From: Bugula neritina
Lineage: Eukaryota > Bryozoa > Gymnolaemata > Cheilostomatida > Bugulidae
Direction: 5' to 3'
NCBI GenBank assembly: GCA_964035545.1
Contig: OZ037767.1
Location: 13,790,801 to 13,854,800, forward strand
Length of the DNA stretch: 64,000 bases
The position numbers were made by a program, and so were the translations under genes. Within the stretch, counting starts at the first letter, position 1. The number at the start of each line of letters is the position of its first letter. Under the pieces are notes generated by a model that was given only the letters and a program-made list of their open reading frames with translations, was not told where the DNA came from and searched no databases. Below, in pieces: positions 1 to 9,989 of this stretch.

Positions 1-1005
1 CTGTATATAATATATAGTGTATAGATATAGTGTATATATATTATAGTATATTACAGTATATAGTATAGATATACTGTATAGTATATAATATATAGTGTAT
101 AGATATAGTGTATAGTATATAGTATATAGTATATCGTGTATAGTATATAAATATAGTATCTATATATAGTGTATAGATATAGTGTATAGTGTATAGTATA
201 TAGTGTATAGTGTATAGATATAGTGTATATATATTATAGTATATTACAGTATATAGTATAGATATACTGTATAGTATATAATATATAGTGTATAGATATA
301 GTGTATAGCATATAGCATATAGTATATAGTGTATAGATAGTGTATAGTATATAGTGTATAAATAGTGTATAGATAGTGTATAGTGTATAGTATATAGTGT
401 ATAGATAGTGTGTATAGTGTATAGATATAGTGTATAGATATAGTGTATAGATATAGTATATAGTGTATAGTATATAGTATATAATATATAGTGTATAGTA
501 TATAGTGCATAGTGTCTAGATATAGTATATAGTGTATAGTATATAGTGTACAGTATATAGTATATAGTGTATAGTATATAGTGTACAGTATATAGTATAT
601 AGTGTATAGTATATAGTGTATAGTATATAGTGTACAGTATATAGTATATAGTGTATAGTATATAGTGTATAGTATATAGTATATAGTGTATAGATATAGT
701 GCATAGTATATAGTGCATAGTGTATAGTGTATAGATATAGTGCATAGTATATAGTGTATAGTATATAGTGTATAGATAGTGTATAGTATATAGCATATAG
801 TGTATAGATATAGTGTATAGATATAGTATATAGTGTATAGTATATAGTATATAATATATAGTGTATAGTATATAGTGCATAGTGTATAGTATATAGTATA
901 TAGTGTATAGCGTATAGTGTATAGTATATAGTATATAGTGTATAGATATAGTGCATAGTATATAGTGCATAGTGTATAGATATAGTGTATAGCGTATAGA
1001 TGCTC
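1..1005. repeat. TATAGTG-type satellite with higher-order repeats, in an RGS intron
   Basis: About 1 kb is built almost wholly from short variants of TATAGTGTATAG and ATATAG, without fixed period. Longer copies exist inside it: about 85-90 bp starting near 31 recurs near 224, and 85 bp at 431-515 recurs at 801-885, so segments were duplicated on top of the basic motif. It runs off the left edge and separates RGS exon 6 from the rest of that gene. The long open frames across it, rich in Tyr, Ile, His and Leu, are repeat artefacts. Confidence 0.95.
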
Positions 1006-1198
1006 TGATACATAACTTTATGTTAACACAAATCAAATGTTTCAGTGTTGCATAATTGTAGTAAATCATTAAGCTATTGGCTAGCAATTACAACCACAAT
1101 GATATGGAATATTATTATCTAGCTGGGGTCAGAAATTGATTGCACATCATTTCAAAATAATTTTTTTCAAAATACTGAAAACCAACTTTCAAACTTAC

Positions 1199-1340
1199 TT
1201 AATCTGTTCCTCGGCCCGCCAGACGACGTACTGCCAGGAACTTTGCAGTGTGTGCTGTAGTTTACTTAGACTATCCATTTCGTAGTCCGCTAGCGTTGTT
1301 CTACTCTTGTTGTACATAGCTCTTTTACACAGGTAAACAG
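1199..1340 (-). CDS. RGS7: RGS gene exon 6, end of DEP and start of helical extension
   Basis: The acceptor is ATTGCAG. The exon reads [20 protein letters not shown], then a helical stretch to WRAEEQI, as in the R7 family after the DEP domain. The donor ATTAA|GTAAGT leaves phase 2. It is the last RGS exon inside the window. Confidence 0.93.
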
Positions 1341-4300
1341 CTGCAATATGAGTTATTAATTATATTTAGCATTAAAATGATTGTAAAATTACATAATAAG
1401 CCATGTGAAAATGACCCTAATTCTGAGGTTGGCACTTGAATGATCAATCATTTTGTATTATACTCCGTATACTCATGATTAATAATAGTAGTAATTAGTA
1501 TTATTAATAATATTTAACAGTGCATTTACATTCCAAGTTTTATACAATTGATCCTACACCTATGTGGTTTAAAAAATAAAAGAAATTTTATTTAAAAATG
1601 AGCTTTTTAGGTAAATTATAAATTATATAGAAAGGTTTGATAGTATTTAGACAACTAAATATTAAAAATAGGTACTGTTTTTACCATAGTCACTGTTCTC
1701 TGCTTTTGTGCATCGACTAAGCCAAAAGAATTTAGTCTGAAACCTATAAAAGCTAGCATCATTCTTTACAGTGAGTATATGGTCATCTATTGGGAAGATA
1801 TAGCCATGCGCCGCAATCATGTGACTTAAATGTAGGCTCTCCGCTAAATCCATAGGACCGAGGTTTGTCTGTATCCAATTTATGACGGCTGCCCCTAAAA
1901 TCCGAAATCAACTAGACTGTATCTGTGACTTTAATATATAACTCATGCAAGTTGATGGTCCCTGTGAGAAACCCCTGACAGAAAGAGTCTTTTTAAAGCG
2001 GGCTAAGAACTTATTCAAATGTGACACAGAAGCAATTAGGACCGAATGCTCTTCCTAAACATTACCAATGGCATTTACTGGAGATATCAAACCCATGACC
2101 ACGAGTTTACTAAACCAACACCCTATAAAGGCTAACCCCTAGATCACAGCTGCTCATTGTGTGACTTTAATATATACTTACCTGTAAATATTGCAGCAGT
2201 AACTTACCTGTAAATATTACAGCAGTAACTTACCTGTAAATATTGCAGCAGTGACTTACCTGTAAATACTACAGCAGCAACTTACCTGTAAATACTACAG
2301 CAGTAACTTACCTGTAAATACTGCAGCAGTTACTTACCTGTAAATACAGAAGGCGTCTTGGTTCTGAAGCTTTTCTCTGTCTTGATTGGAATACCTACGT
2401 CTGCACTGCACATCCTCTCTACTAACTCATCCATCTGCAGCATAATCATTGCATCATACTTTTCATAAGATAACTTACGATACATTATTTGGTCAGCCAA
2501 CATATGGCAACTTAAAATACGTCAGAAGGTCAAGACTTTTTCTTAATAAAAGCCTTGTAACACCTCATAGTAAATATGTTTAGCTTGTGAAAGCCAGATA
2601 AAATGCCACCTATTGAATGATTAAAAATTGAAAAAAATTCATCATTTGTGCTTGTAATTTGTTAAAAAAGCATATTTCTCTTAACCTTCATAAGCAAACT
2701 CAATGCAAATAGTAGAAATGGTATTGTGATTAATAAAAAGTAGTTTTAAAGATCTCTTTGTTAACATTTAAAACAAGTGCAGCTTATCTTCTATTCTAGA
2801 TGGTTGACCAGGTAAAATTATTAAGTTTCCATTTCCTTCAGATGGTTTCGCAACAACAGTTCTATAATTATAATAGTATGACAACCTAATGGTCTTATTG
2901 TAATCCGTATTCAGGAACCACCAACAATGGCTATAGCTAGCAGCTAGTAAAGGTTGCAGCTGCAATAGTATAGCAAAGTTACATCATATTCATTCGGACT
3001 AAGTTTGAGGCACATGATTAATTTGACTAAGTTTCAATTGATCAAGCCAAACCAATTAGTTAAACTAAAAGTTAGAAACGTAAGGTTCAGCTTAAGCTAT
3101 GTTTATAAGATGGGCTGATTTAATTAGGAAAAGCATAAGGATAATGCACATAGCAAACAGTTGAAGAAATATAAATGAGCCAGTGACTGCTTTAAATTTT
3201 CCTTCAATCATGATTTTTATTGGAGAACCTTACAGCAGATTTGAGTAGATCAATTTCTATAGCAATGTAGGAGAGATATATTACTGGACCCAAACTAATG
3301 ATTATGAATATTTTAACTCTACTTTTATTCTAATCTATTAGTTCAAAAGTAATTTGTAATTATTGGTTGCATCATGATTGTAATTAACTGATATTACATA
3401 TTCATTCATCTTCACACTTTTTATGGAGATCACTAAATGTAACCAGTGTGTTATGAACGGATTAAGGTGACCTAACAGTGGCTAGTGATCATGGTCGAAA
3501 CCTGCATTAGTTAATAAGTGAGGGGGGGGGGAGGCTTTAGAGTTTAGACCATAATTATCAGTAATTGTGTCAAGTGGGCTAATTGTATCGACAGCAGCAA
3601 AAGCAATGGCAGCGACATGCACAGCAATAGTAATGGTAGTAGTATCAAGAAGAACTAGTTATGTGGGAAAACACTATTGTAAATAATTGTAGATGTTGCA
3701 GCAAAGTACTAAGGTGGGTATAATGATTGTAGCTATAAACTATAATGATTGTATTATACAATGTGTGTAGCACTACAACTTGAAACATATTTATATATCT
3801 AAAAGCCACTTGTTCTAATGCATGACCCAACATAGACGTTAGCATGGAGCTGTTTACAACCAATTGTTTAGTATTTAAACTGGCAGCATAGAAATTGTTC
3901 AACTTACCAGGTTAGGATTGTACCCTACTGCTGATAACATGCTATCAGTAAACTTCTGTGCAGACATTTTCTCCCAGACTGAACAACAATTAATTTCCTA
4001 TCCTAGAAGATTACTATGTTTATTACGTCATCCCCATGGCAACCATGCTGTGATTATAGCGCGTGTTGGTTTATAAAGAGTTACTATATAATTACATGTA
4101 TTGATTGGTCGATTCAATAACCTCAAATATGCTCAGTCTCAACCAAGGCACACTTGAGAGTCTATAATAATGTGTAAGATTACATTTTATAACAATCGAT
4201 ATTTAAGCTGTTTAATTATTTAACTTTCACTGAAGAATGATAGCATACAGGTTTAAGTTGTTATTCTCTTGCGAATAACCACAGCTAACACCAGTAGCAA

Positions 4301-6628
4301 ATATGATTGTCAGTTGTAGTTGTTGTTTTTTTTAATAGAATGCAAGAAGATTACGTGGGTTTATGATCACCACTCGTGTGAGAACTCCTGATAGAAGTGT
4401 TGTTAGGGCTTTTTTTATTGCGGTAAAGAAGCAATTGTTACTGGATGCTCTTCCTAACATCCCACTAATGGCCTTTACTGGGGGTTCAAACCACTGGACC
4501 TGTGTTTACTAAGCTAGCGCTTTGACTCCTAAGTCATAGCTGCTCTCATATTATTATAATTTAATACATACAAATAAATTAGTATTTTGTAAACTTTCAG
4601 GGTAAGAAATGCAGTCATTTAAAACTATGAATATTTCAGTTTTTGTATAAAATTTCATATATACATGTTTTATCTATTTGGAGATTTCAAATCGTTATAG
4701 GCAGAAATCAGTAATATTCTATAAATATCATTAATGTTCTGTAAGCAAGAAATTTTCATTGTACTTCAAAAATGAATTTTTTCCAATTTTTACTTTGTAG
4801 CATAATATTTTCTAAATTTCTAAGTTTTAATTATCAGCTTATTGATATGATTTATCTTCTCTTGATTACACGTTATATAATAATATGATAGCATCACTAG
4901 CAGCACCTGACATCTGGCAAATGGTAACCAATAACTAGCAACTAGAAATCTGAAATCTTGCTGCATATTTTAACGTAGGCTACATATAACATCTAACTGT
5001 TCCCTTGTTCATATAGTCAGTAGTTATCTCACCATACAGTCAGTAGTTATCTCACCATACAGTCAGTAGTTATCTCACCATACAGTCAGTAGTTATCTCA
5101 CCATACAGTCAGTAGTTATCTCACCATACAGTCAGTAGTTATCTCACCATACAGTCAGTAGTTATCTCACCTTACAGTCAATGGTTGTCTCACCTTACAG
5201 TCAGTAGTTATCTCACCATATAGTCAGTAGTTATCTCACCATACAGTCAGTAGTTATCTCACCATACAGTCAGTAGTTATCTCACCATACAGTCAGTAAT
5301 TATCTCACCATACAGTCAGTAGTTATCTCACCTTGAGCAGCTGTTTTTGTGTGCAGCAGACAGCATCCTTTTTAGCTCCGCCCTCTTCTCGTAAAGTGTA
5401 AGGACATTGAGCTAGTTTATGTTGAGTCAGACCTGGTAGAGGTTTGGTGTAGGAGCATCTGTCATCATATGGATAGGCTGAGCTCTCTAAAATTTAGTAA
5501 AACTATGTTATACTAACCCATTTAGCTAATAATGTCATCAGCTTATGGTGTATTCAGATAATGATGTCATCAGTTTATGTTGCATTCAGCTAGTGATGTC
5601 ATCAATTTATGAGGCATTCATATAATGAAGTCATCGGTTTATGATGAATTCAACTAATGATGTCACCAGTTTATGGTGCATTCAACTAATGATGTCATTA
5701 GTTTATGGTGCTTCTATTTCGTTATTACAGTTAGGAATGCAGCAATTTTTCCAGCATAACCTGTTTCCAGTCAACATATATAGTATATGAGCTGTGCATT
5801 TTCAATGCTCCCCTCCTTGTGAAAAACATCCATATTATAGGTTAGGCTATTTCACCATACAGTGACATAACAATATTATTATAACACCAGAATGCTATAA
5901 ATTCTTAACTGTTCCTACTAAATTATGTTATATTTCCTATTTGAAGTTGTATTTCTGAAATTTTAAAAATGGTATGCCAATCAGAACTGTTTTAGATTGA
6001 TATATGAATTAAAATACATTCGTGGATCTTGCTAAAATTATATCTATCCAAAAGAAGTTGCTATACCAACTGTCAACCAGTTATGGCCAATAGTGCCATA
6101 TAGAACTTCGTCAAAAATAGTTTTCTGGTTTAATTGCATGTACTTTTTGTCAATTTAGGCTAAATGCTACAAAAGCCAAGAAAAATAATTGAACTGGAAC
6201 TCATATACTTCTAATTGCATGAACTTAAATATGTTTTTAATCTAAAACAGTTAACAAACATAATATGTAGGTTGCCAGAAACTGCCTTAAGTAAACCCCT
6301 ATTAATGTGAGCAATTTTATTTCTATTGGGTATTGGAATTTTTTTTATTTCTATTTCTATTGGGTATTGGAATCTCTTTTTATTTTTCTTCATAACAAGT
6401 TGTGCAGTCTAAAGAAATAGTTATATGGAATACAGTGAAAACATAGAATTACAGTAGCAATTCTTTCTATATAGCTTACCATAGTTGCAAGGTATTTTAA
6501 CATTTGACAAATATTTAATGTGTTTAGCTTTTAATCTACAAAGAATTTAGCCTGAGAGACTTACCTAAAAGAAATTTAGACTGAGAAACATCCTGTGCCA
6601 CATTTCCGGAGGTTTCCGCTACTTCCAT
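1199..6628 (-). CDS. RGS7: R7-family RGS protein (RGS6/7/9/11-like), 5' half of gene, DEP domain; continues past left edge
   Basis: Six minus-strand exons join in phase: 6628-6565, 5486-5332, 3970-3908, 2473-2338, 1894-1685 and 1340-1199, giving 257 residues before the window ends. R7 RGS proteins are GTPase-activating proteins for Gi/o alpha subunits and are normally built as DEP, DHEX, GGL (binding Gbeta5) and RGS domains. Seen here: the DEP domain at about residues 110-195, with [44 protein letters not shown] and [18 protein letters not shown], all diagnostic of the R7 DEP and its junction with the helical extension. GGL and RGS domains must lie left of base 1. The roughly 95 residues before the DEP are longer than I expect for the family and match nothing I know; they rest on splice-site and phase agreement only. 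The last three exons are very secure, the first three moderately so. Which R7 paralogue it is cannot be said. Confidence 0.88.
1685..1894 (-). CDS. RGS7: RGS gene exon 5, core of DEP domain
   Basis: It encodes residues 140-209. The sequence runs through [43 protein letters not shown] and AENSDY, with gap-free family character. The acceptor is TTTTAG and the donor TATG|GTAAAA; both junctions are phase 1. Confidence 0.95.
1941..2159 (-). mobile_element. tRNA-derived SINE (family A) with perfect 17-bp target duplication
   Basis: Read on the minus strand it starts with a tRNA-like head (A-box-like segment near 2110-2155, then a degenerate B box) followed by the family body with the GGAAGAGCAT-type block. 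The same 17 bases, TGTGACTTTAATATATA, stand at 1924-1940 and 2160-2176. It lies within the 443-bp intron between RGS exons 4 and 5 and abuts the 26-bp array. Confidence 0.85.
2176..2346 (-). repeat. 26-bp minisatellite carrying seven splice-donor copies
   Basis: ACTTACCTG (CAGGTAAGT on the minus strand) starts at 2176, 2202, 2228, 2254, 2280, 2306 and 2332, exactly 26 bases apart. The copy at 2332 is the real donor of RGS exon 4. The last ten coding bases (GTATTTACAG) are part of the repeat unit. Units differ by only one or two bases. Confidence 0.95.
2338..2473 (-). CDS. RGS7: RGS gene exon 4, start of DEP domain
   Basis: It encodes residues 95-139 and contains [19 protein letters not shown] followed by KSF and KTPSVFT, which match the N-terminal part of the DEP domain in R7 RGS proteins. 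It ends in phase 1 at ACAG|GTAAGT. The 3' boundary is certain; the 5' boundary is not. The frame stays open to an ATG at 2503 that has an in-frame TGA just upstream, so a shorter isoform starting there is possible. Confidence 0.87.
2504..3907. other. RGS intron 3, no recognised element
   Basis: AT-rich DNA between exons 3 and 4 (the intron proper is 2474-3907). It has a run of ten or so G at about 3522-3531 and several short CAGCAG-type stretches near 3590-3640. I see no further exon or mobile element. Confidence 0.6.
3908..3970 (-). CDS. RGS7: RGS gene exon 3
   Basis: It reads [21 protein letters not shown] and ends in phase 0 at CTG|GTAAGT. Two AG acceptors lie 8 bases apart (CAG then GAG). 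Only the second, at 3971/3970, keeps the frame with exon 2. The internal ATG at 3967 could also serve as an alternative start for a shorter protein. Confidence 0.55.
4345..4545 (-). mobile_element. SINE family A copy in RGS intron 2
   Basis: It has the same body as the other copies (GGATGCTCTTCCTAACATC, then AATGGCCTTTACTGG on the plus strand), a B-box-like GGTTCAAACC complement, and a tRNA-like head ending near AGCTGCTCT. The orientation is minus and the copy is moderately diverged. Confidence 0.75.
5010..5331 (-). repeat. 23-bp minisatellite carrying fourteen splice-donor copies
   Basis: The array is 322 bp, exactly 14 x 23. On the minus strand the unit begins GTGAGATAACTACTGACTG and ends TATG, so every unit junction reads G|GTGAG-like. 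The first unit starts at the donor of RGS exon 2 (5331). Two units, near 5150-5195, are diverged (TTGTCTCAC, CACCTTACAG); the others are nearly identical. Confidence 0.95.
5332..5486 (-). CDS. RGS7: RGS gene exon 2, flanked on both sides by tandem repeats
   Basis: The acceptor is AATTTTAG and the donor CTCAAG|GTGAGA. The exon is open in the phase-1 frame for 51 codons (starting [16 protein letters not shown]), ends in phase 0, and contains four cysteines and a basic C-terminal half. I recognise no domain. The intron begins directly with a 23-bp minisatellite, and a 32-bp minisatellite lies just upstream of the acceptor. A chance open frame of this length is possible, so only moderate weight is given. 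Confidence 0.5.
5523..5716. repeat. 32-bp minisatellite upstream of RGS exon 2 acceptor
   Basis: Six diverged units are anchored on GTCAT/GTCAC at 5534, 5566, 5598, 5630, 5662 and 5694. Most contain TGATGTCATCA or a close variant, an odd-centred palindrome resembling CRE/AP-1 half sites. It lies 30-230 bases upstream of the exon 2 acceptor on the minus strand. Confidence 0.9.
5720..6564. other. Rest of RGS intron 1
   Basis: AT-rich intron sequence with a short imperfect TTTCTATTGGGTATTGGAAT duplication at about 6320-6373. No exon or mobile element recognised. Confidence 0.55.
6565..6628 (-). CDS. RGS7: RGS gene exon 1 (start codon)
   Basis: The frame starts ATG GAA GTA and gives [21 protein letters not shown], ending in phase 1 at a consensus donor TTTTAG|GTAAGT. 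An in-frame TAA lies 18 bases upstream of the ATG. A TTGCAG acceptor sits about 23 bases upstream, so an untranslated exon probably precedes it. Assignment to the RGS gene is inferred from strand, order and phase agreement with the next exon. Confidence 0.55.
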
Positions 6629-6659
6629 GAATCGTTGCAAAAGTTAATCCTGCAATCAT

Positions 6660-8690
6660 GCCAATGCACAATCTGATTCATGTATGAAAATCTTTATAAT
6701 ACTAAATGTTTCAAGAAGTTAACTCTATCTTAACAGCAGCTGCTCGCACTATGATTTTCATAAGTAGATTCAATGTGAGACTTCACCTGTTAGCGTTAAT
6801 TCAGTCCCATATAGGCATAAGCTTAACCATTATCTAACCTACTATTTATATAAAATTATTTTTAGTATTTATGTACCTGTCGCAGTTTTAGTATGCATAC
6901 AGCAGTATAGCAATACGTGCATTGAGTTCCAAAGAAATATTAATAACGAAAGTGCGTGACTATGCTCTTCCCGTGCTATTGCTAATATTACTTTTACTAT
7001 AAGACTGATGGTAGAAAGCTATTATTCTTATCATCATGGGAATTAATTAAGTTGGTGTATTGATGTAATTGATACTTCCCTCGATCAAGACTTTCTATAT
7101 AGTTAGAATATATATTAAGAATATTACGTTGTCCTCCCCTAATAGCATAGCATGGATAAATAGTTGGCTTTCTATATATTACTATACAACATAATAGTTA
7201 AAGACAGATGATTATTGAAGGCTTTCAAATCAAAAGTAATTGTGTAAAAACTTATGCGGTGCCTTTAGACAGCTTATTGTGCTAATTTAAATTACTAGCC
7301 TGATGGCTTTGAAAAATTTATTATAGCTTCTATTCTAAGCCATGTAAAAATTTTTTTTAAAAACAAAGCTTTTTTTTAGATTTAGCGTAGGTTGTAGGTT
7401 ATGTAAGACTAGATTCAATTGTAGGGTACGACACGGTGGTGACTCCATACTTATGTGAAAAGGTGCTGGTTTTTAAGCTAAATGGCTAAGTCTAAGTTTC
7501 AATTATTGAGAATTCAGGAATTTTGGGGGGGGGTTTAATATGCCATAAAATATATATTATCTAAACACAGGCAATATCCAGCATTCTAGTTCAATACCTG
7601 ACTATCTCATCACCAAATTGCAGTTGTGAAATTTTTAAAAATAGAATTCTAACAAGTCAAAGCCTCAAAGAGTTAAAAAGCCATACAATTTCTATTTTTA
7701 TGTTTTTGTGTCTCCTTTGTGAGTTGCAGATAATTTTTTTGGATTGTTATCTACAAGATAGTTGCAAAGTATAAAAATGGTAAGTTAATCTGTCTATTTC
7801 CCAGTCTGCTGTCACCACAGTGAAATGGTTGCATGCAGGCGAACCAACTGTTCCAGGTATTGCTCTGTATACAACTATACCAGTCTGTTTCTATAGACTG
7901 TGTTCAAGGTTAGATGATTAGTTCTATACAAGCAGTACAATAACACGAAACCGTAGTCTGGCAGGGTGCGTAATTGACTAGACTAGCTTGCTATGCTTCA
8001 ATACAGTTTTAATCAACTCGGGCCATTAGTGTAATCACAGCTCCGATCTTGAAGCCAACAAAAACTGATAGTTTTCCCTTTCTATTAGGAAGGGCGTTGA
8101 TCTCACTCAAGTATAAGTGAAATAATTACTTTGAATATAGAGTAGATGCTTCTGTTACTATACTGGATACAGACTATTGCTGCTGCCACTTGTAATGACA
8201 GCATAGTAGATGTACAACAGTTAAAACTTGTTCAGCTTGCGAAGGGGGTGCCCCCTAACACCCTACGGCTCACAGTGCTAGGGGCAACCCCCTCTGCCTC
8301 AATGGCATAGTTTAGATACTGTTATAGAGCTATACCTGGGTAACTAGTCACTCACTGTAAAAGTGTGCGTTAATATACAGGGTTAGCTGTAGTACTAAAC
8401 ATGTAACTTGATAGAAGTTTTATTACAATATTAACCCAAATCAATTAGCGATACACTAGAGATATGGAGTTGAGTCAATATTAATATGGAAGGCAGCTAC
8501 TCAACTTTTTACATTTTTATGTGGCAAAATATCAACATTTCCATGTTATTAGTTCCTATTGTTTTTGTTAATCAAAATATTCAATAAATTACTCTCGTTA
8601 CTCAACATTATATCATGTCTGTAAAAAACTGGGGGAAAGGGGGTAAAAATATTGGATTCTGACTATAACCACAATACATATACATTATCG
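6660..8690. other. Intergenic DNA upstream of the RGS gene
   Basis: The 5' untranslated exon and promoter of the RGS gene should lie here but I could not identify them. A GC-rich imperfect hairpin is at 8241-8296. Otherwise there is AT-rich unique-looking sequence. Confidence 0.5.
8241..8296. repeat. GC-rich imperfect hairpin
   Basis: AGGGGGTGCCCCCTA at the left pairs with TAGGGGCAACCCCCTCT at the right across a loop of about 20 bases. It stands out sharply against AT-rich surroundings. It could be the end of an old transposable element. Confidence 0.6.
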
Positions 8691-8694
8691 TCAC

Positions 8695-9985
8695 TGTCTT
8701 GAGCTATGGGAGAGGGTAGTGGAGAATAGGATTAGAGGCTTGGTAAAGATATCAGACAGGCAATACTGATTCCAACCTGGAAAGTTAACAGTACAACCAA
8801 TGTTCTACCTCCGGATGTTCCAGGAGAAGATGAGAGAATATCAAACAGACCTCCACATGGTATTTGTTGATCTAGAAAAAGCGTACGACACGGTGCCACA
8901 AAACCTCATATGGTACTGTTTAAGAAAGAAAAGTGTACCAGAGCATTATGTTAGGATTATCCGGGATATGTACAAGAACTGCACTACATCAGTTACAACC
9001 AGTGAAGGAGCAACAGAGGAGATAGACATCGAAGTGGGGTTGCACCAGGGATCTGCGTTGAGTCCTTTCCTGTTCATAGTCATATTGAATGTAATCTCAG
9101 AAAAAATAGATGAGAAAACACCGTGGGCAATGCTCTTTGCAGATGACCTAGTTATCTGCAATAGAGAAGGAGGACGGGTAAAAGAGAGATTAGAGACATG
9201 GCGTGGACATCTAGAGGACGCAGGTCTCAAGGTGAGCCGGAAGAAAACTAGCATCTTTCACCAAAGGAAAGCACCACCAAGATCAGAATGAAAAGATATG
9301 CCCAGGAAGATTACACTGAGCTACCAACAACAAACAAGTTCAAGTATTTGGGGACGGTGATAGATCAGGATGGAGGCTGTGAGGCGGAAGTCACAAGAAG
9401 AATAAGTGCAGCGTGGGATAGAGGGAGAGACCTATGAGGAGTTTTGTGTGATAAAAAAGTGCCTAAGCAACTGAAGGTATTACTTTACAAAACAATCATA
9501 AAACCAACACTGATATATGGCAATGAAACATGGCCCATCACCCAGAGGCAAGAACAAAGGGTAGAGGCAACTAAAATGCAAATGCTCAAACACATACATG
9601 AAATAAACTGGGAAGATCATGTTAGGAATGAAGACATAAGGAGCGAAGCTAAGGTTAAACCTGTGTCTAGGCATATGAGAAGGAGAAGACTTCAGAGGTA
9701 TGCTCATGTGCAGAGGAGAGATAGTGAAGAGGATATTAGATATGTGACTGAGTTAAAAATAGTGGGGAAGAGAAGGAGAGGACGGCCCAAACGAAGATGG
9801 ATGGACACGATAGGAGATGACATGAAGCGGTGGGGCCTTAAACCAAAAGATGCAGAAGACCAGGAAAGATGGCAGACGCTGATAAAGATTGGAAACCTGT
9901 AGACCGGTCACCCGTACAGGACTACGACTGTGTAGGTGTGAAAGGTGTGAAAGGTGTGAAATATATATATATATATATATATATA
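8695..9985 (+). pseudogene. 5'-truncated RTE-type non-LTR retrotransposon, reverse transcriptase region, inactivated
   Basis: The reading starts at a degraded LWERVVENRIR segment of the kind that precedes the RTE-clade palm. It then shows HMVFVDLEKAYD (first catalytic Asp region), LHQGSALSPFLF, the FADD catalytic motif and a C-terminal region with RRRGRPKRRWMDTIGDDMK. Lesions: an in-frame TGA at 8767-8769, a frameshift between about 9265 and 9290 (frame of 8800 to frame of 9444), and a TGA at 9435-9437. The coding stop is at 9902. The tail has three AGGTGTGA-like 8-mers and then (AT)n at 9961-9985, in keeping with RTE elements ending in short repeats. No endonuclease domain remains. This is a dead copy. 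Confidence 0.9.
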
Positions 9986-9989
9986 AAAT

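Noticed and set aside
41-1087. Long minus-strand frames rich in Tyr, Ile, His and Leu
   Set aside because: They are the translation of the TATAGTG satellite, open in several frames at once, with no splice or start context.
5010-5331. Regular repeats resembling a CRISPR array
   Set aside because: The units are contiguous with no variable spacers and the genome is eukaryotic; this is a minisatellite.
8946-9707. Minus-strand frames opposite the RTE element
   Set aside because: Shadows of the reverse transcriptase frame; no independent coding signal.
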